From Candidatus Brevibacterium intestinigallinarum (GTDB lineage: Bacteria; Actinomycetota; Actinomycetes; Actinomycetales; Brevibacteriaceae): a DNA stretch of 15,098 nucleotides. Below, one piece after another: positions 6,333 to 13,240 of the stretch. Made by a program: the position numbers and the translations under genes. Under the pieces are notes generated by a model. The model saw only the letters and a program-made list of their open reading frames with translations, was not told the origin of the DNA and did not search any database. Location: the NCBI GenBank assembly GCA_019117325.1, contig DWZY01000081.1, positions 1 through 15,098 on the forward strand, given 5' to 3'. Every line of letters starts with the position of its first letter. Position 1 is the first letter of the stretch.

Positions 6333-8945
6333 GTGACTGACAACGCGCATCCGCACCCCCACCCGTCGTCCGCGGACGCTGACGCGGCCACCCCGGGCGC
6401 CGCCGCGGCGGTCCCGGACAGCTCCGCGCTGCGGCTCTTCACCGTCGAAGTGGGCGCCTGGCTGAGCATCCTGGCCGCCGCTGCGCTGGCGTTCGGCGCA
6501 GCCGGCACCTTCGGCGTCAGCGCGTTCATCGAGCCCGCGGACCTGCAGGACATCCACGCGGCGACGGTCGCGGACTCGTTCGCGGCCCGGCCCGCCGTCC
6601 TCCTCTACGCGGCAGTCCTCGCGGCGGGGGTTGCCGGGGTGTTCGTGCCGCGCGGCAGACTGGGCGGCGCCACGGCACTGCGGGTCGCACTCGTGGCCGC
6701 CGGCCTCCAGGTGGCACTCGCGGTCCTCACCGTCTTCATCGTCTCTGCCCTCGTACCGGTGGCGATGGGCCTGTGCGTGGGTGCCGTGTTCGCGGCGATC
6801 CTCAGCATGGTCCGCACCAGCCGGGCGAAGCCCTGGCGCAGCGCCGGCGTGGCGGCCGGGATCACTCTGGTGGTCACGTATGCGGCACAGCTGCTGGGCG
6901 GTGCCGACGGCGGGCACGTCGTCATGCCGTGGCTGGCGCTGCTGGGCGGCATCATCCTCCTGCTGGGCCTGCTCCTCATGCTGCGCTCGCAGCCGCAGGG
7001 CGACATCCGCCTGCCGGACACCGGTGCGCACCCCGTGGACCGCGCCGCGATCGCGCGACCGGCCAGCCCGGTCTCGTCGGCATGGCCCTGCCACCTGCTC
7101 TTCGCCGTGCTGGGCGCGGTGGGCATCCTGGCGCAGCCCTCGGTCGCAGAGCTGGGCTTCGGCCAGGGCGGGATGTCACTCATCATCTGCGCGGTGCTGC
7201 TGGGCTGGGCCGTCGGCTTCGAGACCGGCCCCCACTTCGCGCCCGGCATGACGCGCACGCGCCTGACGACCTTCGCGCTCCTCACAGCGGGCGTCCTCAC
7301 GATCGGGACGGGCCTGCTGGCGGAGCTCTCCGGCCGTGCGGTGCTCTCCGGTGGTGTCGCCTTCCTCGTGGGGCTGGGCGTGCGCGCGCAGCGCTACTCC
7401 TTCTCGCGCCGGATCGGGGCGCTCGCGGGCATGGGCGGTGCCGTCGTCGTCACCGCCCTGGGCGTGAGCGGGGAGGTCCCGCTCAGCGAGCACGTCGCCT
7501 GGGCGATCCGGCCGGCGGACGTCTCGTACGTCCTCGTCGGCCTCGTCGCCGTCGTGGGAGGCATCGTCGCGCTCTTCACGTTCGGCCCCACCGGCATCCG
7601 CGGCCTGGGTGTGGACGTCGTCCACGCGTTCCGCCTCCCGCAGACGTCCCGGCCCACGGGTGGGCAGCAGCCGGCTGAGGTCCAGCACCAGGAGTCGGAG
7701 GCCGCCGAGGTCCCCACCGCCGATGCTGGTGACCGAACCGAGGCTGCCCATGCCGCCGCAGGCCGGGATCACGCCGACCAGGAGGACCTGGCTGTGCTGA
7801 GCGCCGGGCAGTCCCCGCACCCTGCTGCGACGCCCGTGGGCCTCGACGCGGGTCGCGGCTTCTTCATCGCGCTCGAGGGCGGGGACGGCACCGGCAAGTC
7901 CACGCAGATCCACCTGCTGGCGGAGGCACTGCGCGATCGGGGTGCGCGGGAAGTCGTCACGACTCGGGAGCCCGGCGGCACCGAGGCCGGCACGAAGCTC
8001 CGCTCGGTCGTCCTGGACGGCGACGGTGTCACGACGCGTGCGGAGGCACTCGTCTTCGCCGCCGACCGCGCGCACCACGTCGCATCGCTCGTGCGGCCGG
8101 TGCTGGAGCGCGGCGGCATCGTCATCACGGATCGCTACATCGACTCCTCGCGCGCCTACCAGGCCGCGGGACGCGACCTGGGCGATGAGGAGATCACCGC
8201 GCTGTCCCGCTGGGCGACCGAGGGCCTGCAGCCGGACCTCACGATCGTCCTCGACGCCAATCCGGCGGTGACGCGTCAGAGGACCGGCGGCCGGGGCGAC
8301 CAGAACCACCTCGACATGCTGGACCTGCAGTTCCACACCGCCGTCCGGCATGCGTTCCTCGACTTCGCTCACGCGGCACCGCACAAGTACGCCGTCGTGG
8401 ATGCCGGTCGTGACATCGACACGGTGGCCTCCCGGGTGCTGGAGGTCGTCGACGAGCGCATGCGGAACCGCGCGCTCCCGGATGACGGCAGTGAGGACGA
8501 GACCCGCGTGGTGCGGCGCGTGCCTGCTGCCCAGGAGTGGGAGCAGGAGCAGGCGCAGGCATCTGGGGATGGGCAGGCGCCCGCACAGGACCAGGTGTCT
8601 GAGCCGGACGAGATGCCCGAGCCCAGCGAGATGCCCACGCAGGTGCACGTGCGTGCGCAGGAGCCTGCCCACCCTGCTGACGCTCCCGCGCAGTCCGCCG
8701 GTGCTCCTGCCCACTCCGCCGGTGCTGAGGTCGACCCCTCCGAGGCCCCCACGACGGTGCACCCCGTGACGCCGCCGCCCCCGCCGGTCACGCAGCCTGC
8801 TCCCGCGACGGCAGAGGCCCGCCAGACCAGTCGCGAGCGGCTGCGGGCACAGGCAGAGATCGAGCGCAGGGCCCGTGAGCGACTGCGGGCGCAGCGCGAC
8901 GGCGGCAGCGGCGACTTCGGACCGGGCGGAGCGGGCTCACGATGA
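6333..8945 (+). CDS. tmk: MFS-like membrane domain fused to thymidylate kinase with long C-terminal tail
   Basis: An 870-residue three-part protein. Residues about 30-417 hold roughly 12 hydrophobic segments in two halves split by a polar loop, like a degenerate MFS transporter. A polar linker (about 418-508) follows. Residues about 509-715 form a full thymidylate kinase (dTMP + ATP to dTDP + ADP): P-loop GGDGTGKS (516-523), TREPGGTEAG, the DRYIDSSRAYQ motif and a Gly/Arg LID (RTGGRGDQNH). The tail (717-870) is rich in Ala, Pro, Gln and Glu with short repeats, ending in two RERLRAQ heptads. MFS-dTMP kinase fusions are known in Streptomyces and relatives; the long tail looks less usual. GTG 6333 is chosen for its -10 at leaderless spacing; an upstream ATG (6282) would place that promoter inside the gene. 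The stop overlaps holB by ATGA. The kinase assignment is firm; whether the membrane part transports anything is unknown. Confidence 0.93.
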   Translation: MTDNAHPHPHPSSADADAATPGAAAAVPDSSALRLFTVEVGAWLSILAAAALAFGAAGTFGVSAFIEPADLQDIHAATVADSFAARPAVLLYAAVLAAGVAGVFVPRGRLGGATALRVALVAAGLQVALAVLTVFIVSALVPVAMGLCVGAVFAAILSMVRTSRAKPWRSAGVAAGITLVVTYAAQLLGGADGGHVVMPWLALLGGIILLLGLLLMLRSQPQGDIRLPDTGAHPVDRAAIARPASPVSSAWPCHLLFAVLGAVGILAQPSVAELGFGQGGMSLIICAVLLGWAVGFETGPHFAPGMTRTRLTTFALLTAGVLTIGTGLLAELSGRAVLSGGVAFLVGLGVRAQRYSFSRRIGALAGMGGAVVVTALGVSGEVPLSEHVAWAIRPADVSYVLVGLVAVVGGIVALFTFGPTGIRGLGVDVVHAFRLPQTSRPTGGQQPAEVQHQESEAAEVPTADAGDRTEAAHAAAGRDHADQEDLAVLSAGQSPHPAATPVGLDAGRGFFIALEGGDGTGKSTQIHLLAEALRDRGAREVVTTREPGGTEAGTKLRSVVLDGDGVTTRAEALVFAADRAHHVASLVRPVLERGGIVITDRYIDSSRAYQAAGRDLGDEEITALSRWATEGLQPDLTIVLDANPAVTRQRTGGRGDQNHLDMLDLQFHTAVRHAFLDFAHAAPHKYAVVDAGRDIDTVASRVLEVVDERMRNRALPDDGSEDETRVVRRVPAAQEWEQEQAQASGDGQAPAQDQVSEPDEMPEPSEMPTQVHVRAQEPAHPADAPAQSAGAPAHSAGAEVDPSEAPTTVHPVTPPPPPVTQPAPATAEARQTSRERLRAQAEIERRARERLRAQRDGGSGDFGPGGAGSR

Positions 8946-10087
8946 GCGTCTGGGACGAGCTCGTCGGTCAGGAGCGCGCGATCGCGGAGCTCTCACGGGC
9001 GGCGGAACCGGGCTCGGCTGCGATGACGCACGCGTGGCTGCTGACGGGTCCTCCCGGCTCGGGACGATCGAACGCTGCGCGAGCCTTCGCGGCGGCCCTG
9101 CTGGCACCGGGCGAGGACACGGACTCGCCGGACGTGCGCCGCGCGCTGGCGGGGACGCACGAGTCCATGACGGTGCTCTCGACGCAGAAGTCGGTCATCT
9201 CCATCGATGAGGTGCGGGGACTCGTGGCGACGGCACACCAGGCGCCCGTGAATGCACCCTGGCGCGTCGTCATCATCGAGGACGCAGACCGCATGGCCGA
9301 GCGCACGTCCAACGTGCTGCTCAAGGCGATCGAAGAACCACCGCCCAATACCGTGTGGATCCTCTGCGCGCCCAGTCCGCAGGACGTCCTCACGACCATC
9401 CGGTCCCGGTGCCGCAGCGTCACCCTGCGCGTGCCCAGCCCGCAGGCGGTTGCCGCTCTCCTGGAATCCAGTGCCGGGGTCGACCCGGACACCGCGCGCT
9501 GGGCCGCTCACGCCTCGCAGAGCCACATCGGCCGGGCACGCAGGCTCGCGGCGAATCCCTCTGCGCGCAGCGAGCGCGCCGCCGTGCTCGACATCCCGCG
9601 CCAGCTGCGCTCGATCGGTGCGACCGTCCGCCTGGCCGCGCGCATCGTCGACGTGGCGAAGGACCGGGCCAAGGAGCGCACCCAGGAGCGCAACGCTGAG
9701 GAGAAGGAGCAGCTCCTGCGCACCCTGGGTGTCGAGGCGGGCGCTCGCGTGCCCCCCAGCGCCCGGGCACAGATCCGCCGGCTGGAGGAGGAGCAGAAGC
9801 GCCGGGACGTCCGTGCCCGCAACGACGAGCTGGACTCGATCCTCATCGAGCTGCAGTCGCTCTACCGAGACGTGCTGGCCGCTCAGATGGGAGCGGAGAC
9901 CGGCCGGATCAACGTCGAGGAGGACGAGCGCATCACGACTCTCGCGGCGGAGGGCGACGCGATCGCGACCCTGCGCCGCATCGATGTGCTGCGGCAGGCG
10001 CGCGAACGGCTGACCACGACGATGGCGCCGGCGCTCATCATCGAAGCCGCGTTCATCGGCCTGTCGAACCCCTGGATCACGGACTGA
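8942..10087 (+). CDS. holB: DNA polymerase III delta' subunit
   Basis: A 381-residue AAA+ clamp-loader subunit that helps load the beta clamp on DNA. Walker A is degenerate (GPPGSGRS, residues 36-43, Arg in place of Lys), as expected for a delta' that does not hydrolyse ATP. The Walker B region is VVIIEDADRM, followed by NVLLKAIEEPP and the clamp-loader SRC motif (RSRCR, C157). The segment between the P-loop helix and GTHESM, which in most relatives carries a four-cysteine zinc module, is cysteine-free here (LAPGEDTDSPDVRRALAG). A charged helical stretch near residues 240-260 (KDRAKERTQERNAEEKEQ) precedes the C-terminal collar domain. ATG 8942 overlaps the tmk stop in ATGA, so the two are translationally coupled. 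The last 11 bases overlap the end of the convergent peptidase gene. Confidence 0.94.
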   Translation: MSVWDELVGQERAIAELSRAAEPGSAAMTHAWLLTGPPGSGRSNAARAFAAALLAPGEDTDSPDVRRALAGTHESMTVLSTQKSVISIDEVRGLVATAHQAPVNAPWRVVIIEDADRMAERTSNVLLKAIEEPPPNTVWILCAPSPQDVLTTIRSRCRSVTLRVPSPQAVAALLESSAGVDPDTARWAAHASQSHIGRARRLAANPSARSERAAVLDIPRQLRSIGATVRLAARIVDVAKDRAKERTQERNAEEKEQLLRTLGVEAGARVPPSARAQIRRLEEEQKRRDVRARNDELDSILIELQSLYRDVLAAQMGAETGRINVEEDERITTLAAEGDAIATLRRIDVLRQARERLTTTMAPALIIEAAFIGLSNPWITD

Positions 10088-11255
10088 GGGTCTGCGGTGC
10101 TGCCGGGCGCGGGACCGGATCCTGCAGGAGCGAGGCGACCAGCGCGGCGGTGAGCTCGACCCGGCGCGGGATCCACGACAGCAGTGCGTGCTCGTCATCC
10201 GCGTGGGAGCCGCCGCCCACGGTGCCCAGCCCATCCAGCGTGGGCGTGCCCATGCCGGCGGCGAAGTTCGCGTCCGAGCCACCGCCGACCGCGACCGCAC
10301 CCAGCGGAGGGTGCCCCAGGAGCGCGGCGGTCTCCTGCGCACGCGTGAAGAGGTCACGCGCTGTGGCCTCCTCGAGCGGCGGCCGGTTGATGCCGCCGTG
10401 CAGCACCAGCTGCGCCTCGGGGTGGTGCGGCTCCAGGGCGCGCAGCCGGTCGTCGATCCGCTGCTGCTCGGCGGCAGTGACCGCGCGGGAGTCGATGCCC
10501 ACGGTCGCGCGGGCTGGCACCGTGTTCGTCGTCGTCCCGGACCGGGTCACGGCGGGCACGACGGTTGTCTCGCCGCTGCCTCCGCCGCCGGTGCCGGTCA
10601 TCGCGTCGATCGCGAGGATCTGGTGGGCGGCCTCGACGGAGGCGTTCACCCCGCGCTCCGGCTCCACTCCGGCGTGGGCGGCGCGGCCGATGACCTCGAG
10701 GCTGTAGATCGCCACACCCTTTCTGGCGATCTTCACCTCACCCGCGTCGCCGCCGGACTCGAAGACCAGGACGGCCTCGGCCTCGCGGGACAGGCGCTCG
10801 ATGAGCGGCTGTGACGTGGGCGAGCCCAGCTCCTCGTCTGCGGTGATGAGGACGCTGATCCCGTCCAAGTCCGTCTCGTCGTGCTCCTGCACCAGGAGGC
10901 CCACCGCGTGGAGCGCGATGAGGACGCCGCCCTTCATGTCGTCGGTGCCGGGGCCGGAGATCCGGTCGCCCTCGACGGACCAGGGCATCGTCGCGAGGGT
11001 CCCGCGCGGCCACACCGTGTCGTGGTGGCCCACCAGCAGGACGCGGCGTGGGCCGGTGCCGATGTGGAAGAGCACGTGCGGGAAGCCCTCGACCGTGCTG
11101 ATGCTGGGGCGGATGCCGGTGATCCGCTGGCCCGCCTCGGCGACGAGTCGCGCGCTGGCGGTCAGCGCCTGCGGGTCACTGGACGGTGACTCGCATTCGA
11201 CGAGCGCGCGGAAATCCTCGAGGAACTCCTCGACCCTGTGCTGCGGGAAGCGCAT
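10077..11255 (-). CDS. M20 family metallopeptidase (carboxypeptidase G2-like)
   Basis: A 392-residue di-zinc hydrolase, probably cytoplasmic, since no signal peptide is seen. Family landmarks are all present: GHHDTV (metal His77 and Asp79), GTDDMKGG (bridging Asp106), TADEELGS (catalytic Glu141 and metal Glu142), FESGG (Glu166) and a late SHADDEH (final metal His). Between them is the usual dimerisation domain with AAHAGVEPERGVNA. The closest described type is glutamate carboxypeptidase/M20 (CPG2), which removes C-terminal Glu, but related enzymes cleave other N-acyl amino acids or dipeptides, so the substrate is open. Starts: ATG 11255 is chosen; GTG 11258, the codon before it, has the better spacing to GGAGAGGAG (about 11270-11278). 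The open frame runs on to 11999 but that part is antisense to the exporter. It lies downstream of lysE in the same direction, 124 bases away. Confidence 0.9.
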   Translation of the reverse strand: MRFPQHRVEEFLEDFRALVECESPSSDPQALTASARLVAEAGQRITGIRPSISTVEGFPHVLFHIGTGPRRVLLVGHHDTVWPRGTLATMPWSVEGDRISGPGTDDMKGGVLIALHAVGLLVQEHDETDLDGISVLITADEELGSPTSQPLIERLSREAEAVLVFESGGDAGEVKIARKGVAIYSLEVIGRAAHAGVEPERGVNASVEAAHQILAIDAMTGTGGGGSGETTVVPAVTRSGTTTNTVPARATVGIDSRAVTAAEQQRIDDRLRALEPHHPEAQLVLHGGINRPPLEEATARDLFTRAQETAALLGHPPLGAVAVGGGSDANFAAGMGTPTLDGLGTVGGGSHADDEHALLSWIPRRVELTAALVASLLQDPVPRPAAPQTLSP

Positions 11256-11326
11256 CACGCGACCGCACACTCCTCTCCGTGCTGTGCCGCGCCTGCCGTG
11301 GCGCGTTCGTGCTGGTGCTGGTGCCG

Positions 11327-11332
11327 AGGGTA
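11327..11332 (-). promoter_or_regulatory. Possible -10 element for the M20 peptidase
   Basis: TACCCT on the minus strand in the 124-base gap upstream of the peptidase, which would give a leader of about 60 bases including the GGAGAGGAG ribosome binding site. It suggests the peptidase can be transcribed independently of lysE. A perfect palindrome, CGCGATCGCG (11333-11342), sits directly upstream of it. Confidence 0.35.
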
Positions 11333-11379
11333 CGCGATCGCGCTCCGATTCCACGCGCAGCTCACCGCATCCGCAGCCC

Positions 11380-12003
11380 TCAGAACGCGAACGCGAGCTT
11401 CGCGGCGACGAGCACCATGACGATCGCGATGCCCACATCGATCGCCCGCCACGCGCGGGGGCTGCGGAGGACGGGTGCCAGGAGATGCGCACCGAAGCCC
11501 AGCGCCGCGAACCACACGAGCGAGGCCAGCATCGCTCCCACCGCGAACACCCACGGCTGGGCCTGCTGGTTCGCGACGGTGCCCAGCATGACGACGGTGT
11601 CGAGGTACACGTGCGGGTTGAGCCACGTGAGGGCCGCCGTCGCCCCGGCCACCGCCCACACGCTGCGAGCCGGGGGAGCGGACCCGTTGGCGGCCGTGAG
11701 CTGCAGGGAGGAGGCGGAGCCGAACGCGGACCGCAGGCTCGTCCACGCGAACCACAGCAGGTAGGCCACGCCGCCCCAGCGCATGACCTGGATGATCCAC
11801 GGCGCGCGCTCGAAGATGATGCCGATGCCGGCGGTCCCCACACCGATGAGGAGGAGGTCGGAGATCGCGCAGACGGCCACGACGACGGCGACGTGCTCGC
11901 GGCGGATGCCCTGGCGCAGGACGAACGCGTTCTGCGTGCCGATCGCGACGATGAGGCCGATGCCGGTGGCGAAGCCCACGAGGAGGGCGGAGAGTGCATT
12001 CAC
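11380..12003 (-). CDS. lysE: LysE/ArgO-type basic amino-acid exporter
   Basis: A 207-residue membrane protein of the LysE superfamily, which exports arginine/lysine from the cell. The N-terminus reads GFATGIGLIVAIGTQNAFVLRQGIRREHV, which contains the family signature G-(P/T)-QN-x-(F/L)-V-(L/I)-(R/K)-QG. Six hydrophobic segments can be counted, with the family's AALTWLNPHVYLDTVV motif in the middle (helix 4 region). Length matches LysE/ArgO (about 200-235). GTG 12003 is chosen because a TATCGT -10 hexamer lies 7 bases upstream with no ribosome binding site, and because the product begins as the family does; an ATG at 12030 would include promoter sequence. It is divergent from a LysR regulator with 71 bases between starts, the standard lysE-lysG / argO-argP arrangement. 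Lysine, arginine or both as substrate cannot be decided from sequence. Confidence 0.93.
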   Translation of the reverse strand: MNALSALLVGFATGIGLIVAIGTQNAFVLRQGIRREHVAVVVAVCAISDLLLIGVGTAGIGIIFERAPWIIQVMRWGGVAYLLWFAWTSLRSAFGSASSLQLTAANGSAPPARSVWAVAGATAALTWLNPHVYLDTVVMLGTVANQQAQPWVFAVGAMLASLVWFAALGFGAHLLAPVLRSPRAWRAIDVGIAIVMVLVAAKLAFAF

Positions 12004-12010
12004 GGCCCAG

Positions 12011-12016
12011 ACGATA
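12011..12016 (-). promoter_or_regulatory. -10 element of a leaderless lysE promoter
   Basis: TATCGT on the minus strand, 7 bases before GTG 12003. The -35 region (about 12034-12039) reads GGACTT, a poor match, as is usual for a promoter that needs a LysR-type activator. Confidence 0.6.
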
Positions 12017-12030
12017 GGGCGCGCCCGCAC

Positions 12031-12076
12031 ATGAAGTCCACGTGGATGACCTTCAGGTCATTAAGCTGGTCTTCAT
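12031..12076. promoter_or_regulatory. Predicted ArgP/LysG operator region with three palindromes
   Basis: Three inverted repeats lie in the divergent region. ATGACCT-TC-AGGTCAT (12046-12061) is perfect, with 7-base arms. TCCACGTGGA (12037-12046) is perfect and adjoins it. An outer pair, ATGAAGTCCA (12031-12040) and TGGTCTTCAT (12067-12076), matches at 9 of 10 positions. The main palindrome is centred about 50 bases upstream of the predicted lysE start and about 21 bases upstream of the regulator's start. That fits activation of the exporter and self-repression of the regulator, the known mode of LysG/ArgP-type regulators. Confidence 0.65.
12062..12067 (+). promoter_or_regulatory. -10 element of a leaderless regulator promoter
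   Basis: TAAGCT fits TANNNT and ends 7 bases before ATG 12075. No ribosome binding site is seen. It touches the main palindrome, so regulator binding there should block this promoter. Confidence 0.5.
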
Positions 12077-12992
12077 GAGTGTCGAGCGCCGCCCCTCCCA
12101 CGAGCTCCCCAGCATCCCGCAGCTGGCCGCCCTCGTCGCGGTCATCGACGAGGGCGGCTTCGACGCCGCGGCCTACGCGCTGCGTGTGAGCACCTCCGCG
12201 ATCTCCCAGCGCATCCGGGCCCTGGAGACGACGATGGGCCACGTCCTGGTCGTCCGGTCCACCCCGCCGCGGGCCACCACCGCGGGCGAGGCCGTGCTCG
12301 CCACCGCGCGCCAGGTCACCGCCCTGGTCGACACCCTGGCTCCCGCCGCCGAGGCCCCGGCCCGGACCCTGCTGCCCGTCGCCGTGGGTGCCGATGCGCT
12401 GGGGACGTGGCTCACGGACGTCATCGCGGAGTCGGCCGGGTGGGATGACGTCCTCCTGCGGGTCCGCGTCGAGGATCAGGACATCGGCCACCAGGCCCTG
12501 GCGCGCGGTGACGTGCTCGCCGCGCTCAGCTCGCTGCCCACCGCGCAGACCGGCTGCACCGCAACACCACTGGGGCGCATGCGCTACGTGCCGGTCGTGT
12601 CTGAGTCACTGGCCGCCCGGCACCTGACCCCGGAGGGAGGGCTGGATCTCACGACCTGTCCGGTCGTCACATTCGGTGCGGCGGACGAGCTGCAGCACCG
12701 CGTGCTGCGGGCGTGGTGTGAGGAGAATGACATCGAGGCGGACCCGCCCGCTCACATGATCGGCGAGCAGCACGGGTTCCTCACGGGGCTGCGCGCGGGG
12801 CTGGGCTGGGGCTGCGTCCACGAGCTGCTCCTGGCCCAGCTGCCGGAGGTCGGCGATCTGGTGCGGATTCCGGGCCTGCCGATGCTCGATGTGGACCTCC
12901 ACTGGCACCGCTGGGCGATGGAACTGCCCGCTCTCGACCGCCTCAGCATGGCGGTGGAAGCGGCGGCTGAACGGCACCTCCTCCCGTTTTGA
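12075..12992 (+). CDS. argP: LysR-type regulator ArgP/LysG of the exporter
   Basis: A 305-residue LysR-family regulator. The N-terminal winged helix-turn-helix spans about residues 10-70: QLAALVAVIDEGGFDAAAYAL, then the recognition helix VSTSAISQRIRALE. A C-terminal effector-binding domain follows from about residue 90. The ArgP/LysG subgroup (IciA-like) senses intracellular lysine/arginine and activates the exporter gene; here the divergent neighbour is just such an exporter. The frame is open from 12042, but ATG 12075 (MSVERRPSHELPSIPQLAAL) is preferred because it lies 7 bases after a TAAGCT -10 and begins where family members begin. The stop codon lies inside the -35 element of the following tRNA promoter. 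Confidence 0.9.
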   Translation: MSVERRPSHELPSIPQLAALVAVIDEGGFDAAAYALRVSTSAISQRIRALETTMGHVLVVRSTPPRATTAGEAVLATARQVTALVDTLAPAAEAPARTLLPVAVGADALGTWLTDVIAESAGWDDVLLRVRVEDQDIGHQALARGDVLAALSSLPTAQTGCTATPLGRMRYVPVVSESLAARHLTPEGGLDLTTCPVVTFGAADELQHRVLRAWCEENDIEADPPAHMIGEQHGFLTGLRAGLGWGCVHELLLAQLPEVGDLVRIPGLPMLDVDLHWHRWAMELPALDRLSMAVEAAAERHLLPF

Positions 12993-13018
12993 CGCTGCCG
13001 TCCCCATGGGGTTAGGCT
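12989..13018 (+). promoter_or_regulatory. tRNA-Thr promoter (-35 and -10)
   Basis: TTGACG (12989-12994) and TAGGCT (13013-13018) are separated by 18 bases, a strong sigma-A type promoter. The predicted start, about 13025, is a few bases before the tRNA. The -35 hexamer contains the TGA stop codon of the upstream regulator. Confidence 0.7.
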
Positions 13019-13028
13019 GTTCCGCGTT

Positions 13029-13101
13029 GCCTCCTTAGCTCAGTCGGCAGAGCGTTTCACTCGTAATGAAAAGGTCGTCGGTTCGATTCCGACAGGAGGC
13101 T
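13029..13101 (+). tRNA. tRNA-Thr (anticodon CGT)
   Basis: A 73-base cloverleaf. Acceptor arms GCCTCCT and AGGAGGC pair fully, with T as discriminator base. The D arm is GCTC..GAGC, the anticodon stem TTTCA/TGAAA closes the loop CTCGTAA (anticodon CGT, reading ACG), and the T arm is GTCGG-TTCGATT-CCGAC. The 3' CCA is not encoded (TCGG follows), so it must be added enzymatically. Confidence 0.97.
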
Positions 13102-13108
13102 CGGTCCT

Positions 13109-13141
13109 GGAAGCCCCCTCACCGCTGGTGAGGGGGCTTCC
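13109..13141 (+). terminator. Strong hairpin terminator after tRNA-Thr
   Basis: A perfect 15-bp stem (GGAAGCCCCCTCACC with GGTGAGGGGGCTTCC) and a 3-base GCT loop, 7 bases after the tRNA. There is no U-tract, as is common for actinobacterial terminators. It should isolate tRNA transcription from the stress-protein gene. Confidence 0.85.
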
Positions 13142-13203
13142 GCCATCTGCGCACGAATGTCTCGCGCTGGGTCGTGGGCCTGCCGGAACCTGCGGGAGTT
13201 CAC

Positions 13204-13209
13204 TACGAT
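13204..13209 (+). promoter_or_regulatory. Possible -10 element for the stress-protein/regulator operon
   Basis: TACGAT, the same hexamer as at 512-517, would start transcription near 13216 and give a short leader holding GGAGAGGAGG, about 5 bases before GTG 13241. No clear -35 is visible. Confidence 0.45.
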
Positions 13210-13240
13210 CAGGGGTGAACCCGGATGGAGAGGAGGCGCC

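Noticed and set aside
5682..7094. Antisense frame across the ligase promoter and membrane domain
   Set aside because: It spans two divergent promoters and overlaps two well-supported genes; the translation has no recognisable features.
7176..8762. Long antisense frame opposite the tmk fusion
   Set aside because: Low-complexity Arg/Val/Asp composition, no motifs, and the plus strand has an intact P-loop kinase.
8993..10357. Antisense frame opposite holB running into the M20 region
   Set aside because: Shadow of holB; it would cross the real end of the peptidase gene and shows no recognisable domain.
11333..11342. Perfect palindrome CGCGATCGCG upstream of the M20 gene
   Set aside because: It sits at a plausible operator position but is made only of CG/AT steps common at this GC content, so chance is likely. 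Noted with the promoter entry only.
11256..11999. N-terminal extension of the M20 peptidase frame
   Set aside because: It runs through the exporter gene in another frame and is Ser/Arg-rich with no motif; M20 proteins of this type are about 380-400 residues.
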